Source of the DNA: Acridotheres tristis
Lineage: Eukaryota; Chordata; Aves; Passeriformes; Sturnidae
DNA: 64,000 bases
Direction of reading: 5' to 3'
NCBI GenBank assembly: GCA_037013685.1
Contig: CM072891.1
Coordinates: 8,098,501-8,162,500 of the forward strand
Shown: piece after piece, positions 1 to 14,100 of the stretch
How positions within the stretch are numbered: the stretch's first letter is position 1
Layout of the letters: every line of letters begins with the position of its first letter
The notes under the pieces: model-generated
Told to the model about the DNA's origin: nothing
Database searches by the model: none
The model's input: only the letters and a program-made list of their open reading frames with translations
Made by a program: the position numbers and the translations under genes

Positions 1-3000
1 AATCTGCCAGATGGGCTTTAAAAAAATGAAAGATTTGTTACATATTAACAGGAAAAGATTAGATCATCTTCATGAGCAACATGGTTAGTACTGATATAAT
101 TTTAATGTGTCAGTTTTCCCCTTCACTGTTAAAAAACTTTCTTGGGGCCCGTTTGGAAAATTAGTTACTTTTTATTTGGTCTAGTAGTCTTTTGCTCTGC
201 TTTGAAATGAAAAGTTATTAATTATTTTCTTTTCTTTAAAATTCCTGTCTTTTTATTAAACTCAAAGCTCCTATCAGAACAAAAGCCTTAAACTCAGTGT
301 GTGGAAAACATTGTTTGTGACTCCTGAAAATAGCTCAGACTTTGCCTTTTTAAAAGTGACTTAAAAAAAGAAAAAAGTCTGAAAGTTGATTTGTGGAGTT
401 TTTAGCTTTCTGCTTTGCAAATCATTGCTGCTTGCTTGTTGCAAATTCTTTTTTGAGCTCTGTATGTGTAAGCATTGTATATGTTGGTTCCCTTTTCCTG
501 TATGTGTTACGTGCATTTTGGAGTCTGTCAGATTTGTCAGGTGATATCTGAGAAGCCACTATTAATCTATTTCCTGTATGTATCAAACTCCTTGATGAGG
601 AAATTAGAAAACCCTGCCATGATTACTACTCCTGTATCTCATCTTGCTCATGTTGTCATTGTCTGTGTCTGACTTGACTGTGCAGGTCAGCTGGGGACAG
701 TACAAAGGCAACCCAAAAAGATGGGGTGGAGAGGAAATCAGTTGTCTGTCAGGTTCTGGCTTGTGGCGATAGCAAACTGTTGGGTAATGTTGCCATGATT
801 AATCTGACTTCATCTGTTTGGGGGCAGGTGTGTGTGTTTAACTGATTATACTTCATTCAGGTTGTTTTTTTAAATGCCTTCTCCAAGAAGGGCTGGTGGA
901 AAGGAGTGCTGAAGCATTGAGAGGGAGGAGGGAATTAGAGCTCTGTCACAACAGGTGCCTGAAATCTCAGGGATCTGCTGTTATTTTTTTTTTTTTCAGT
1001 TGTTATGGTTAACAATTGTCTAAATATTGCTAGATTTTGCTAGTATATATAAATATGTACATAAATATATATCTAAAAATTATGCAACTTTAGGGAAATG
1101 CCACCTACCCTCATGGTACTGGAGCCAGTGAAGTATTTTGCTTAAGTGAGGTGCAGCAGTGCAGCCATTAAACTGTTTCACCAGGATTTTCAGTGCTTAT
1201 CACTCGGCCAAATGACTGCCAGATGGGTGTGATTGTGTGTCTTGTTCCCCCAGAGAGGGGCCTGTGTGTGAGATGGCAACAGGCACAGGGGAGTCTTTGT
1301 AGAGATGAAATATAAATATATGAAACTTTAAAGGATGACCTTTTCTAAATGTAGAATAATCTGCTATTCTCCCAAATTGAAACCTCTCTTTCTCTAGTAG
1401 AATGTAATTAGCCATCAGAGTTTATGAGGATAAGCTCAAAACATTGAAGTTTTATGTAATTATTTTTAAATGTTATTTTCTGATGCTTATCTTAAACTGT
1501 TAAAGTACATAGTCTTTTCAGTTTTTTTCATTTATGTCTCTTAAAAATGAATTCTCCCATTCTGTCAGTTTGTGTGTAAACAGTCCCAGTGTGTAGTAAA
1601 AAGCCTGAAAGATAAATGGGACAGCTGCTACTTATAGTAGAAGGAAGAAAATGTGCTTTATAACTCTTGCATACATATAAAAATTGGTTCTCTGGGATTT
1701 TTCACTAATTAGTCTTATAAAATAATTTGGCCCTTGGGATAACTTTAGGAGGTTGTAAATACTTAGAGTATTGGAATTTGAAAAAAGCATGTTTCTTGTG
1801 TTTGCAGAACTAATTCATTAAATGTACTTCTGACAGCTAATTTTTCACATCATAAATGGTGGTCATAATCAATATTTTGCCTTTCACAGGTCCTCTGCTG
1901 GACCCTCTTTGGGTGAGCTCCCTCACACCTCAGTTGGAATAATAGAGTTGAATTGAGAGAGTTTTGCTGAGAAATTATATGCCAGTTTTGTTGGGAAGGA
2001 AGTGAATTTTTTTCTTTTTGTATTTCTAAGAAAAAAAAGGCAGCTCTGTTAATTGGCTGGATGATGAAAGATTCTGTCTTGTTTCTTGAAAAGAAAAAGC
2101 TCAATTTCCAATATTAGGACAGAGTTTGATTAGAAGATATGTTGTAACTGATTGAAGGTGAGATATTTGCATATTAAAAAGCCCCTTAACAACATCTGTT
2201 TTGCTAGGAAGTTTGTTTACAAGGAGCCTGTGCTGCTCCAGTGCAAGACTTCCCAACAACAAAGCAGAAATCATCTGATATTTTTTTTTTCTGTAATTTC
2301 TTGTTCCTGTTCTTTTTCAAGGTTCATATCTGGAAGTAGGTGCTGTCACTTGTGAGGGCTGTTGGATGTGTTGAATATGTTGCAGTCCTGGTGCATCTTT
2401 CCTGGGCAGGCATTAGCTTTGAAGGAATTCATCTTCAGGTGGCACAGTGAGGTGCATGGCATTTGGGCTCCTGGTGGCCCTGGCTGAGTTGCCTCTCCCT
2501 CCCTGTTCTCAGGTGATGCTAGATGAAGTCTGGAGGCATTAGGGACTCAAATGTTCTGTCTGAATGTTAGCAGCAGTGTTCATTGGCACTTATCCAGGGG
2601 TCATCCTCAAGTGGGGAGTGAGGCATATGCCTGCTTCTGGTATGGAAATGGGGCTGTGAGTTGGAGCTGCAGTGATGTTTAACAGCCAGGGCAGAGCATG
2701 GCACTGTCCTGCAGCATGGTCTGTTTGGGCAGTGCTGCTTGAGGACCACCAGGTCACAGTGTGCTCAGGTAGCTCTCAGGGATACCTTGAGTTAGCCCCA
2801 GGTAACTGCCTTGCTAACACCACTCCTGGTGCCACTAGAGTTGGTTTAGTTTGGTTTTTATCATTGCTGGCAAGGATGCCTGCGGTATTTGGCTTAATAT
2901 TGGTAAAAAGCGCTTCTGAACATGATTGGATTGGAGGGGGCTTAAAAGCCTGAGGCTGAGTTTAGCCATTTGGAGCAGATTTCCTCTGCTAGTAGGTGAG

Positions 3001-4961
3001 GTATTTTTAAAGCTGCTTCCAGAAATTGCTTTTGCCTGCCTGTGTTGCTGTGCCTGAGTCTTTTCTGGATCAGGTGTGTGTTACTAGGGAGACGATGAAT
3101 TCCTGGGTTCTGACTGCAAGATATGAAACCAACTGAAACATGGAGATTTGCATACTGCATAATTAAATAACTTTATAGAATTCGTGCAGATCAGATAGAA
3201 ACAAGCAATCCAAACAGGGATTGCACAATAGAAGATTAACTTGTACATCCTTAACTATATGGCACCTTTCCCTCTGGCAGAGACAGCACGGTTTCAATAT
3301 TAATTGCCTAATGCTTGCAGTATGACAAGTAGTTTAGGTAATTATCTCAGGAACTGACTTTGTTTTTGCTGCACCTAGTGCAAAGTAGGTCCTATTTTTA
3401 TTTAATTTGCTATGCACTGTGGTAATAGGAGTGTTTAATTCTTAGTGTGTTTGCTTTAAAATCACGTTCACAGGGAGTTTTCATGTCTTTTGAGGAATGT
3501 TGTGATGCTTTTATTCCGGAAGTCTAAGTACTGTTTCACAAAAAACCCCCTGAATATGCTACAATCTGTTTTCATGTAGTTATTGTTCCTGAGCATGGTG
3601 CTCGTGTTACTTAATTGCTCTGTGCCTCTTCAGACACAACCCTTGTTTGCCTTGTGGAAGTCTGTATGGTGTGGGGTATCAAAGCATTCATTTGCCTCCT
3701 GACTGGCTGAACACAGACTGCACTTTGACAGTCAGGTAGCATAACTTGTTACATGAGTTTGTAGCTCACCAGAAGAGAGAATTGTGATGTGCTGTATTTA
3801 TTCATACACACATCCTTCTCCTGGTTTGCCAGTGTAACTGCATAATGTATTTCTTATATTTCATTGACACACTGAGGGGTTGTTGAGCACATCATTGCTG
3901 ATGGGTGGATTTGAGTAATAGCCAAGACTCTCTCGGGCCTGGACCTGCAAGCTAAGCTGCTCAAAGCAAATCTTGCCCCTCATTTCACCTGACACCTAAA
4001 AGAAATAAGATTAACTGGCTTTTCAGCCCCCTTTCATGGATTTTTAGAAATAGAATGCATGAAGGAAATCCTTCATTGAACCAAAAGCCCCATAAAAAGA
4101 TTCTTCTCAAGTAACATGTCATCCTTGCTCTTTCTATTCTGTGCTTTAATGGTTAAGGTGAAGGTAGAAATGCCAGATGGAATGGCCATTTAATGTATTT
4201 CAGTCTTATACTCATGGGAGCAAGGGCTTATGTAGTAAAATTAACTTGGTCAAATCGGAGAGCCTTTGGTTTTGCTAATTCATTTGAGATTTGAAAATAA
4301 CGGTATATATTTTTAGAAGGTGAACCAGTGGTGTTAATTTGGTGCTCAAAGAAGTGATTTGAAACTTTAAGACGTAATATAAAACGTTTTTCTCATGAGC
4401 TTTCAGCATGAGAACCTTTTAAATACAAACATGCCCTATGTTCAGGATGTAAATGGCTATGCCATGGAAAGGGAGAGAGGTAATAATTGGTGCATGAAAT
4501 AGAAGGGGAAATCTACTTTATGAGTTTGGTTTAGGATGGCTGTGGATATATAGGAAGACCCCTAGTGGAGCATTTCTTATTTCTAATGTCTCTTCACAAT
4601 AGGTAGCTGTATAAAGGTAAGTAAATGTGCTGGGAATCACAGATGGGGGGGACACTTCCTTTACAGACTGTTTTCAAAGTCTCCCATGTACCTTTCCACT
4701 TCTGAAATGGTAATTATTTCTAAATCTTTGATGTCTGTCCTGTCTCTCTTCTGGTCTTCTATTCCAGCTTGGAGAAAAGAGCATAACTATGGTGCTCTAG
4801 GATCCTCAGACTGGATACTCTTCAAGATCTCACATAGCTTTGCTTTCTGGAGTTTTCTTTTTACAAGACACAATGCTTCTGCCTAGTGGCACATCCCTCT
4901 CTGGCTGTGTTTTGTGTTCTAGTGAGTAAAGCTTTGAGAGAAGAATATTTAGTTTTTTCTT
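1..4961. other. Non-coding AT-rich sequence
   Basis: I see no gene here. Short frames on both strands lack codon character and paired splice sites. A segment near 687-758 and another near 2205-2290 are open after acceptor-like AG sites, but neither has a convincing donor. T-rich runs occur near 986-997 and 2281-2290. The sequence is consistent with intron or intergenic DNA. Confidence 0.7.
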
Positions 4962-4992
4962 TATATGTGTGTATATATATACGCACACACAC
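4962..4992. repeat. TA/TG/CA microsatellite
   Basis: An alternating purine-pyrimidine run made of TATG, TATA and CACA units, interrupted once by a CG step. Such tracts are length-variable and can adopt Z-like DNA. No gene context is visible. Confidence 0.8.
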
Positions 4993-5122
4993 TTTATTGT
5001 GACACATACATGTATATCTATAGTTCAGAAGTTAAAAGAAAAAAACAAGATGACTTGTGCTAGGGTAAGTTTTATTAATACAGTGATTCTTTAAAAGGCT
5101 AAGTCTTTCTTGGTTTATAAGC

Positions 5123-5188
5123 AGAATCATAGGATGGTTTGATTTGGAAGGGACCTTAAAGGTAATTTAATTCCAACCCTCCTGTACT
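5123..5188 (-). mobile_element. CR1 LINE 3' tail fragment
   Basis: The + strand carries the complement of a CR1 3' end: an AATCATAGGATGG start followed by the TTGGAAGGGACCTTAAAGG and TTCCAACCCTCCTG blocks typical of avian CR1. The ATTCTATG-type terminal octamer therefore lies at the left and the element points leftward. Only about 65 bases are recognisable. It is heavily 5'-truncated, the usual fate of CR1 copies, and carries no coding sequence. The family call is firm; the inner boundary is approximate. Confidence 0.8.
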
Positions 5189-8100
5189 TGATTCAAGTGC
5201 AATATGCAATACAGTCTTTATGTAACAGTGCATGGTCCTTCTTGGTACTACTAAAGTTTTACTGAGATTTTAATTGTTTGGAGAAAACAGGCAAGCTGGA
5301 ATTGACACTTTGTTCCAGGTACTAGGAGTAGAGGGGGAAAAAACTGGTCAGCTCTGTCATTCAGCTGCAAAACTTATTTCAGGTTTGAGAGCAACCACAT
5401 TGATATGATCTAAGAGGAAGTGCAAATACTGTCAAAGCATCTTTATCTTCTGTGATGGGCCGTTCCTCTGAATTTGCAGTTTGAATCCAATTTTGTATGG
5501 CTTAGAGCTGAAGTATATGGTCATAATATATGTGACACATCAAGGAAAAGAGTTTTATTCATAGTTGCATCCTGAAATAGTACTGTGGTTTGGCACTGGA
5601 GTAAGGTACCCATTTGACATAAAGCTTTACTTCAGAAGTCATTTTTCCAGAATTGTTTTTTGTCTTGTTCTGTTTTGCTTATTACAGAATGTATACTTCA
5701 CTGGTAATGAAGAATTATAACACAGTGAATGTGGAGAAAATGAATTAGGAATGGTTGCTTTTCTAATTAGTTATGATAGAAACCAGATTACTTGAGTCTG
5801 AAAGTAAGAAGTCTAGATTTTTGTTCTGTCTGTTCATATCTTGATCAACACTTGATATTAATTAAATTGTATCTAGTGTTGGTCTTGCTTTTTGGATGTA
5901 TATGGTGTTATATAATGAAGAAAGTATCCGTTAGTAAATGCAGTAACTTTAGGCTAGGAAAACCTATTGATGTAGTAAAACAAAATTGTAGCAATAAACT
6001 TAAGACAGTTTTGGTCTAATTGGTATTTTTGCAAGTGCTGGTAGAAGAAAATCAAGTGGGTCATTAAGTGTAATTACACATGTGTTACATAGTCGGGCTA
6101 ATATAAAGATTTGGCTGGTTGAAAATGTATTTCTGTCATGTGGACATTTGAAATTGAGTATGTTTAAGATGTTCAGAAGATAATGATTTGAAAGGTCCAG
6201 TAATAGTCATGTAGCCAAGTGCTATGATGAAGTTAGTCTGGGTTGCTCAGGACCTTTTCCAAGTATTGACTGTTTCCAAGGGTGAAGTTTCTATGACTGT
6301 CCAGGCAGCTTGTACCTGTGTGTTCCATCTTACTGTCCAGTCCAGGAAATGAGTTTCTCTGTATTCATTTTGGCATTTTGGTTCTGTATGAGTAATGAAG
6401 ACTTCTGGATTCTTGGGACCTGTGAGAACTGAATAGCACTGAACCTCTTGTGGTATTGCTTGTTGGGATGCAGGTTTGGAAGACCTTTGGATCCATTGGA
6501 GTTGTGGAGCAGGTAGCTGGGACTGAACTTCACAGTTGATTGGTTTGCTCACTGCTGGGAATGAAAGTCACACCAGATCCTTTTATACACAAAACAGTGC
6601 ACGGATGGAAAGGCAAGATGGAGAGCTAAGCAATTGACTTTTGATTGCCTGTGGAGTGTCTTGTCAAGGTGAAGGATTCCTTGTGCTCAAACACTTTTCC
6701 CACTTCACCTGAAACACTGATTTTATTCTTTGTGACCTCATATTCCGTGTCCTCATATTCTCCTTACTTTTGGATAGGCAAAACATACATGTTATTTATT
6801 ATGAAAATATTGATCACTTACAGTATATGAAAATGCAATTTATGTGTTTTATTTTATTCACAGTTGCCTAATTTACTAGTCCTTTCCCCTTTTACTTTGA
6901 TACTTAACATCTGACCACATCTAGAAACTTTATTGGATGCTTGTTTCTCTTCTAACAAACAGAGATGGAGCAGCCAGTTGAAGTAAGGCTGCTTGTGTCA
7001 AAAAGCATATGCCTAATTATTCCCTTAATATTTCCTCAACTTTGATTTAAGCATACTTATCTGGAAAGAGTCACTGTCCTAATACTGTGTTACTCCTTGG
7101 ATGATTGCTCCCAGCATTAATTTAGTAGTTGCAGAAAGGCAGGAATGCCTACTATTTAAAGAAATGAAAAAAGAAAATCTGTTTGTCTTGATTTAGTAGT
7201 AGTGTGCTTCTCTTTACAAAACAAAGGGGCCCTTCAGCAATATTAAGTTGCTAAGTTTGTGTTCTGGGTTGGTGGTCAGAGCATATTGAACACTGCTGGA
7301 GACTATGAATGTGGAAAACCACGGCATTCCAGCTGTGAACTCCCACTCCCAGTAATTGGCTTCCTTCTTGTGTCCCAGAGAAGTGCTCTGTGGAGACCAA
7401 TTTTAGTAGGTCATGCTTCTTTCTTTGGGTTGTACTTTGTTGAGGAATGACTAGACTGGTGGATGTTGCCACCCAGCAGGGGTTGTCTGTTGGTTAGAAG
7501 AAAAGGACTTGCAGTAAATTGTAGAATGTTCTGCTGTTTCACATGCATGCAGTTCTTTCATTTTTGTAATGCTCAGGTTGAAGATTGCGCCAACACAATG
7601 CTGTTCTTAACCTTAGCCTAATGCTAAAAGTCACATCTGATTCTTCATGTTTGGTGCTATTCTTGTGTGTAAACTGGGCCCTTGCAATAGAGGATAGTCA
7701 AGACTTTGTGTCCTTTGCAACAGAGAATGGTGAAGACTGTCTAGGTTGCAGAGCTGTGTGTGACTGTGTCAATGGTAACAGCCAAGAGATATTTCAAGAG
7801 AAAGGAAGTTGTTGAGCTGAGGAAAAATATTTAATTTGGCAGTAAATTTAATGTTAGTAGTTCTAGGGAGTTATTAGCTAATGTTGTGGGGAAAAATTGT
7901 AGTCCAGGAAACAAGTGGGGCTCTGAAACTTTGAAACTTAACTAATGAGAGAGAGCAGATGTCCTGTGTGACCAGATGTAGGTGTCCAAGCCTGGATTCG
8001 GGCCTTGATTACAAGGTGAAAGAACCTGACTGTAACCAAGAAGCTTTAATCATATCTTTACCTCATTGCTAGAGCTTGTCTTTTATAAGTGACTGTGGCA

Positions 8101-11100
8101 AAGCTCTTTAATTTTGTATTGCTAAAGTTTTTATAGTACACATTCCACAGATTTGTTAGGCTTGTAATACTGGGCACTGCGTTCCCATCTATTTGTTTTG
8201 GAAGCCAGAGTTGTATACAGTGAATTTTAAAAAGTTTTCCTGGTAATTAAATATTTACCTGTTAATTGATCATGTAGTAGGCAAAACTATCTTTGGATAC
8301 TATATATTTTTCATAAAAACAGGATGTCTGAAATTTAAAATAGTCCTCAGTTTGATTTTTAGCTATGTGGCCCCCGTTGTAAGAGGTTTTGTCATTTTCC
8401 AAACGTGGCAGTTCTCAAAACTGTCAATTCTTCCCTCTTTTCAATGTGTTTCTTACTGTGAAGTCTTACTGAAGTCCTTTGTGCTGGTGTTGGATACACC
8501 ATGGGAAAAAATGTGCAATTTAGTTGTTTCTCCTTAAGAAAATGTGTCTTAGTTCTAGAGGGTTCTAGTCAGTTTTTCGGTTAAGATGGACCTTAAAATA
8601 AAGGCGATGTGTTGGATTTCCCATTTAGGCAAAATTTTTATCTAGTAAATATTCAGAAATCTTGTTCTGAAGTGCAAATAAGAACAATTGCATATCAAAA
8701 TGTTAGGTTTCTTGTGAAGGGCTGCCCTGTAATACCCTTGTTACAGCATTCCCATGTCTTGTGGGAACTTAGCTTCATACGCTTGCATTTCAAAATATTT
8801 TGGCTTGTTTTTTGTTATCGATGGGCTGTATGCTTTGTGTACAGACTAATTATCTGTGGGCTAAATGCTCAAACATTTCTATCTGTGCTGTGGTTGGGGG
8901 CTAGACTGGTGGATTACTGACAGTTTTGGGAAGTATCCAGTTCAAACAGCTAAAGCTATTTGGTGTTTAAGGTCTTCAAACCACAGAAACTCTGTCCCTT
9001 TATCTCCAAACCCAGCTTGTCATTATACCTTAGAGTAGCTGATTGTAGATTTTTTGTAAAAGAGTTCTGTAATTTCTAAGCATTTTGTTATTCTTTTCAG
9101 TGAATGCTGTCTGTTACTGTTTGCTCTGCAGTCTACATGTGCGTTTTTTCTCCAGGTGTGTGTTCTCTTATATAATTGTTGCAAGGGATAAAACAATGCA
9201 ATAGCACAGGCAAGAGTAAGTGTACTTTACTGCTCTGTAAAGCATCTTCAGAGGGATGCAGAAATGCCCACAGAAGGAAATCTACAATAGTGCAGCAGAA
9301 TGGTCATAGGGTTGTGACTGTGAGCAAAATAAGGTCACACACAGGTTACTCCTAAGTGAAGAAAAGCATGATTTCTGAGAATTGAGGGCAAAACCATGAG
9401 TGATACGGGAGCTAAAGTCCGTAGTGTGATGGCATGGAAAGAATATTAAGCCGAAGGCTTTAAACTACTTAGTGTTAACTGGTCTGCTTTTTGGGTTATC
9501 ACGATTCAAATCTATTGGCTTTTCTCCATTAGCTGTTTTTTTGTAGTTTGATCACTAGAATTCTCATATATATAGTGATTTAAGTGTTTTGATATCAAGG
9601 ATGTTAGAAGGACCACAGCAGCTGTCTTTTAATGTATTTAAGTCTCTATTCTGAGAGAGATCCTTTTAAAAAGGAGAGTGAAATACAGGCACTTAATATT
9701 TAGGCCTGGGTTTATTTTTGGTCCAAGTTATATTTATTCATCTTTTTTACTTGTTTGCTTTCTTCTCATGGACAGGAAGGGAGTTTGGAATGCACAATAT
9801 CTCAAGGAATGTGATCGTTTCAGTGACTCAACTGTTTACTCTAAAACATACTAAATAGGTTCCATGCTAAGTGGATGGGGTACAAGTTCATTGAAATACG
9901 GGTTATGTAAAAACCAAGATCTGAAAACCAATATTAGATCCGTGTCTTGCATGTTCCACTTCAGGAGTGTACTAGAAGGGATTTCTTCTGGTGCAGTTAT
10001 TAGGAACACACACACTATATCCTACAAGATCTTCTTGCTACAAAATCTTCTAAGGGTCATGTGAGAAAAATGAACATTGCAGTCTCTATTTCTTCATTTC
10101 TGTCCAACCACAACAATTTTGCTCATGAATTTGAACTGCAGCTGTAGGGAGTGCCAGGTCTGATTGATGTGATGGACACACCCAGGGTGTATGCTGAGGG
10201 AGTATCTGGGGTTTATAACTCCTACTCGTGATGTTGCATTAGTTTATCTTAGAATAGGAGAGTTATCTCCCAGCTCATCTATTTGTACTCTTAGCTGCCT
10301 TGATCACAGGACTGAAAAGGAAACTGTAGTTATCTTCTACAAATGGAAAGTCTGGAATCAATTACCAGAATAAAATATCCCAAAACAAAAAAGCAAGCCC
10401 AAACTTCAGAATATTTGCTACAGTGACATTTAGTTGAATCTTGTTTATACAGGGTTGGGTGTAGCTGCCAGCTAGGAGGGAAGAGGGAGAGGTGCAGCTG
10501 TGCCTACGTGAGCCAGAGCAAATAGCTGCCCTGCTGATCCTGGTGGCACTGTGTTAACCACACTAGCAGACCAGTAGTTGTCTCTGAACATACACCTGGG
10601 ATCGGCAGCAGTTTGGCATCACAGAAAATGGGCTGTTGATACATTTCGTCTTATTTGAGTGGCATGCAAAAGTTGTTTTCACACAAAAAAGATCAGTGCT
10701 CATTTGGACTGGTATAAATAACTAAGGTCAGCCAGGAGGGATTTGGATGGCAAAGGTATGTTCCTTTGTTTGTTGGTTAACAGTTATAAAAGAGCTCTAT
10801 TTTATTGGCAAAAGAAGTTAGAAGGTTTTAGCTTGTCATGAAAAACGTACCATAAGCTGTTTTTTAGACGTGGTGAGGTAATGTTTTCCAGTATTTTACA
10901 GTGCTGAACTACACTGTAAATTTTTCATTTTCAATTTGTTTACTTACTAGTATTTTTTTGCCAAGTCCTTATGCTTATAAGGGGAAAACAAAACAATATG
11001 CCTGAGATGTGGGTTTTTTGAATTAGGATTGAGACAGGGTTTTCCACCAATGCTTTAAATGAAGTAACTGAAATCAGTGTCTTGCATTTCTCATTTGAAA

Positions 11101-14100
11101 AGTTGAAAGCAGATTATATTGAAAATACACCTTCAAGTCAAAAGAGACTTTGTGTTCTTGCTCTAGATTTAATAAAACAGCATAAAAAATTGAAAAGGTG
11201 GGTTTGATGCTCAGAGTGTCTTCCTACAGATAATATTTTCCAGTAGAGCCACAAATTTGAATTGTACTATAGAACATATATTTCTATAGATAACTTGTGC
11301 AATCTCTACCTACAGAATTGGGACATTCTGGGAATATTTTTTATGTATTATACAGAGCTCATTAGTACTGAGGGAATGGCTGATTATGCATTCCATCATG
11401 TTGGTAATGCAGAAAAGACATTGCAGTGCAGTTGCAGATAAATGCTTTTTTTTGATTCCTTGCACACCTGTTGATGCATCGCAGTTTACCTGAAATAGTT
11501 AATTTTGTGACCGTGACTTTGTCTTGCTACTACGCTTTTGGCTACCCCTCTGATACAACTTCTTGTTATGTGTGACTAAATACCATTGTGTTAGTACAAT
11601 GTAAGTAAAGGTGGAGAAAAGAGGAAGACTAATGTAGCTAAATTATTTGACCGATTTCTAGCTGTAAAATGGCAGCCTTTTTCCTCAGATACTCTACTGG
11701 GAAAATATTATCTGGAAGCCATTCCAAATTCCTAATATTTGATAATATTATTATTATTTAGGGCTGACCAAAAGCAAAGATGTTTTCATTTGGCCAAACA
11801 GGAAGAAGAATTAATCTGTTTAAAATATGTTCCAGTTTGTAGTTTAGCAGAAATTTTAATTTTACTTTAAGGATCAGCAGCAAACTTAGTTAGAATTACA
11901 AGCCAGGAATAACTAGTACAGTGTATTTAGGAGTGAGTGCATGTGTTAAAGGTGTACTCCAGAAAACATCCGTGACCAGGTTTGCAAAATAAAACTTCAT
12001 GAGGGTTTTCTCAAGTTGGATATATATAGTTGCCTATTGTCTATTGATTTGCAGGTATTTTTTAGTGAGGGGGTTGGGATGTGTTTTATATAGTGCATAC
12101 TTACATGTCCAATCTCCAGTATGATAACTTTGTAGTCGTCCTTTAAAATGGGCTGATAGTGAATGAGTTAACTTGTGCAAGACTAATGGAGGAGCAGATG
12201 GGAGAGTGCAAGGATGTGTTCCATTTTGGATATTTTTTTTCTTTTTCCCAAGTGACTTGTTTTAAGATCATGAAGAAGTTATAGAAAGTACTTTTGTTCC
12301 CTGCTGTGAGGATTGAGTTCGTTCCCAGTTGCAGCAACATGAGGGCACTTAATCTGTGAGCAGTCCAGTTGACTTCAGCAAGAGTATTCCTTTAAGTAAA
12401 ATTACTCAAGCATTTGGGGGGGGACTCTCTTTTAAAAATTTTTCATTGTATTATGTTTTAAAGTAGTAATAGCGGCATTGTTACCTGAAGTTTCAGCAAT
12501 GAAAAGTTACCTGTGTATGTTCTGTTTGAGGAAGCCAGCTTGAGAACTATTAGCAGCTTATTCTATTCAGGTTTTGAGACATTATTGAGACTGTGAAGAA
12601 CAATGGCAAGCCTCTTGTGGCACTGGCTTCCCTTGTTGCAAAGAAGGGAGGTTATGAGGTTATCTGTACCTGAGGCTCTTATTTCATTTTAGTCGTGCAT
12701 AAGCTGAGTGACCAGTTCTTCCAGCTACAAAAGCCAAAACTCTACAAGAACCTTTCATTTCTGTTCAGATGTGAATGCTGTGTAACTCTTGTTGCTGTTT
12801 TGCCTCTCTCAGAGTTTCAGTACAAAGCTTTTCATAGTGCAAATCCTTTTCTCACAAGACATGGAAACATTACCTCTTACAAAGGTCTTTATAAAGTAGT
12901 TATTGTTTCTTGGGGTGTACCTTTTTATGAGCACTTTTTTAAAAGCAGGAGAATTTATCTATGATTTTGTTGCCTTCAGCATTACATAGCAAGTAGCTGT
13001 CTCTGTGTACTGTTTCTCAGCTTGCTCCAGCTGAACCTGCCTTTTCCAGACTTGTCCTCTTTTCTCTAAGCTCAGAGTACCTTTTAAGATGACAGCATGT
13101 AGCAGGTTATGAGCTGGAGACAAAGAAAGGTCAGATACTTGTTTCAAAGAAAGGTGATTATGGAAACATTCCAGTGTGCCAAAATATTTGATCTTTAAAC
13201 TCCAGCAGCCCCTTTGAGACTGGTTAAGATTTTCTTTCTTGAACTTGGTTTACAGAATTGTTTATTTGCCCTTCTTGTCTCTTTCTTACATTATGTTTAG
13301 GATACTCCTGCTTGGTTTACATTGCAATGTTCATTTCAGTGGCTTGGTGATCAGCAAGATCACCATGGTAGGTGGAAAGCTTCAGAGGTGTGGATATCAG
13401 TCTTATACAACTGGAGGTAATTTTGGTGAATGCACCTCTTGCCTTCCTGCAGATGTCTAAAACCTGGGAGGGTGATACGCCTAATTTACTTGTATTAGTC
13501 AACATAACTAGAATTCCATGTTAAATTGCCTGTAAGTTTACTTCTGAACTACCACTGTTTACCAGAGTCCCCGATTATCCCTGCTTAATTAGAAATCATA
13601 ATTCCATTTCTTTATTTACTCAACTCTTGTGGACATTAATATATTCATATGTTTATGTTCATTTCCTGTAGGCTCTCGAGATCTGACATCAAGCTATGGT
13701 TGCTTGCAGATTTCACTAAATCCAGTGTTTACTGTTATGATTTAGCATTTTGTTGCAGTTTTAGGATTTTTCTGCTTAGCTTGTGAGAGGAAAGACCAAG
13801 ATCACCAGCTCCTCTAATGCCTTTTTGTTTGGAGTTTGGGGTTAGAAATATTACTAGTTTTATCTGCATGGCAGAAGGATGCATCGTGAATTAATATCAT
13901 TTCTACATTTCTGATTGAAGATGAAAATGACACAATCAGCCTGATAACAAAATAATTGTGTGATTTCACTTTTTGCTGATATTTAGCCTTTCTCCCTACT
14001 TTGACAGTAATGCCAGTATTAGTGCACATATTTGAGTCAAACTGATTGGATTTGCATGAGAATTCAAATAATTATTTCCATTCTTTCACCTTCCCAGAAG

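Noticed and set aside
2205..2290. Open frames after TTTTGCTAG
   Set aside because: Two frames are open, no donor is present, and the frame runs into a poly-T stretch.
6247..6552. 101-codon minus-strand frame with an acceptor-like start (TTCATTCCCAG) and a GTAAGA donor
   Set aside because: Two overlapping frames are equally open, there is no CpG or codon bias, and the product is not recognised. It is kept only as context for the 12105 finding.
12960..13147. Minus-strand coiled-coil-like frame after a CTTTGTCTCCAG acceptor
   Set aside because: Several weak donors compete and none gives a phase match with the neighbouring minus-strand candidate. Chance cannot be excluded.
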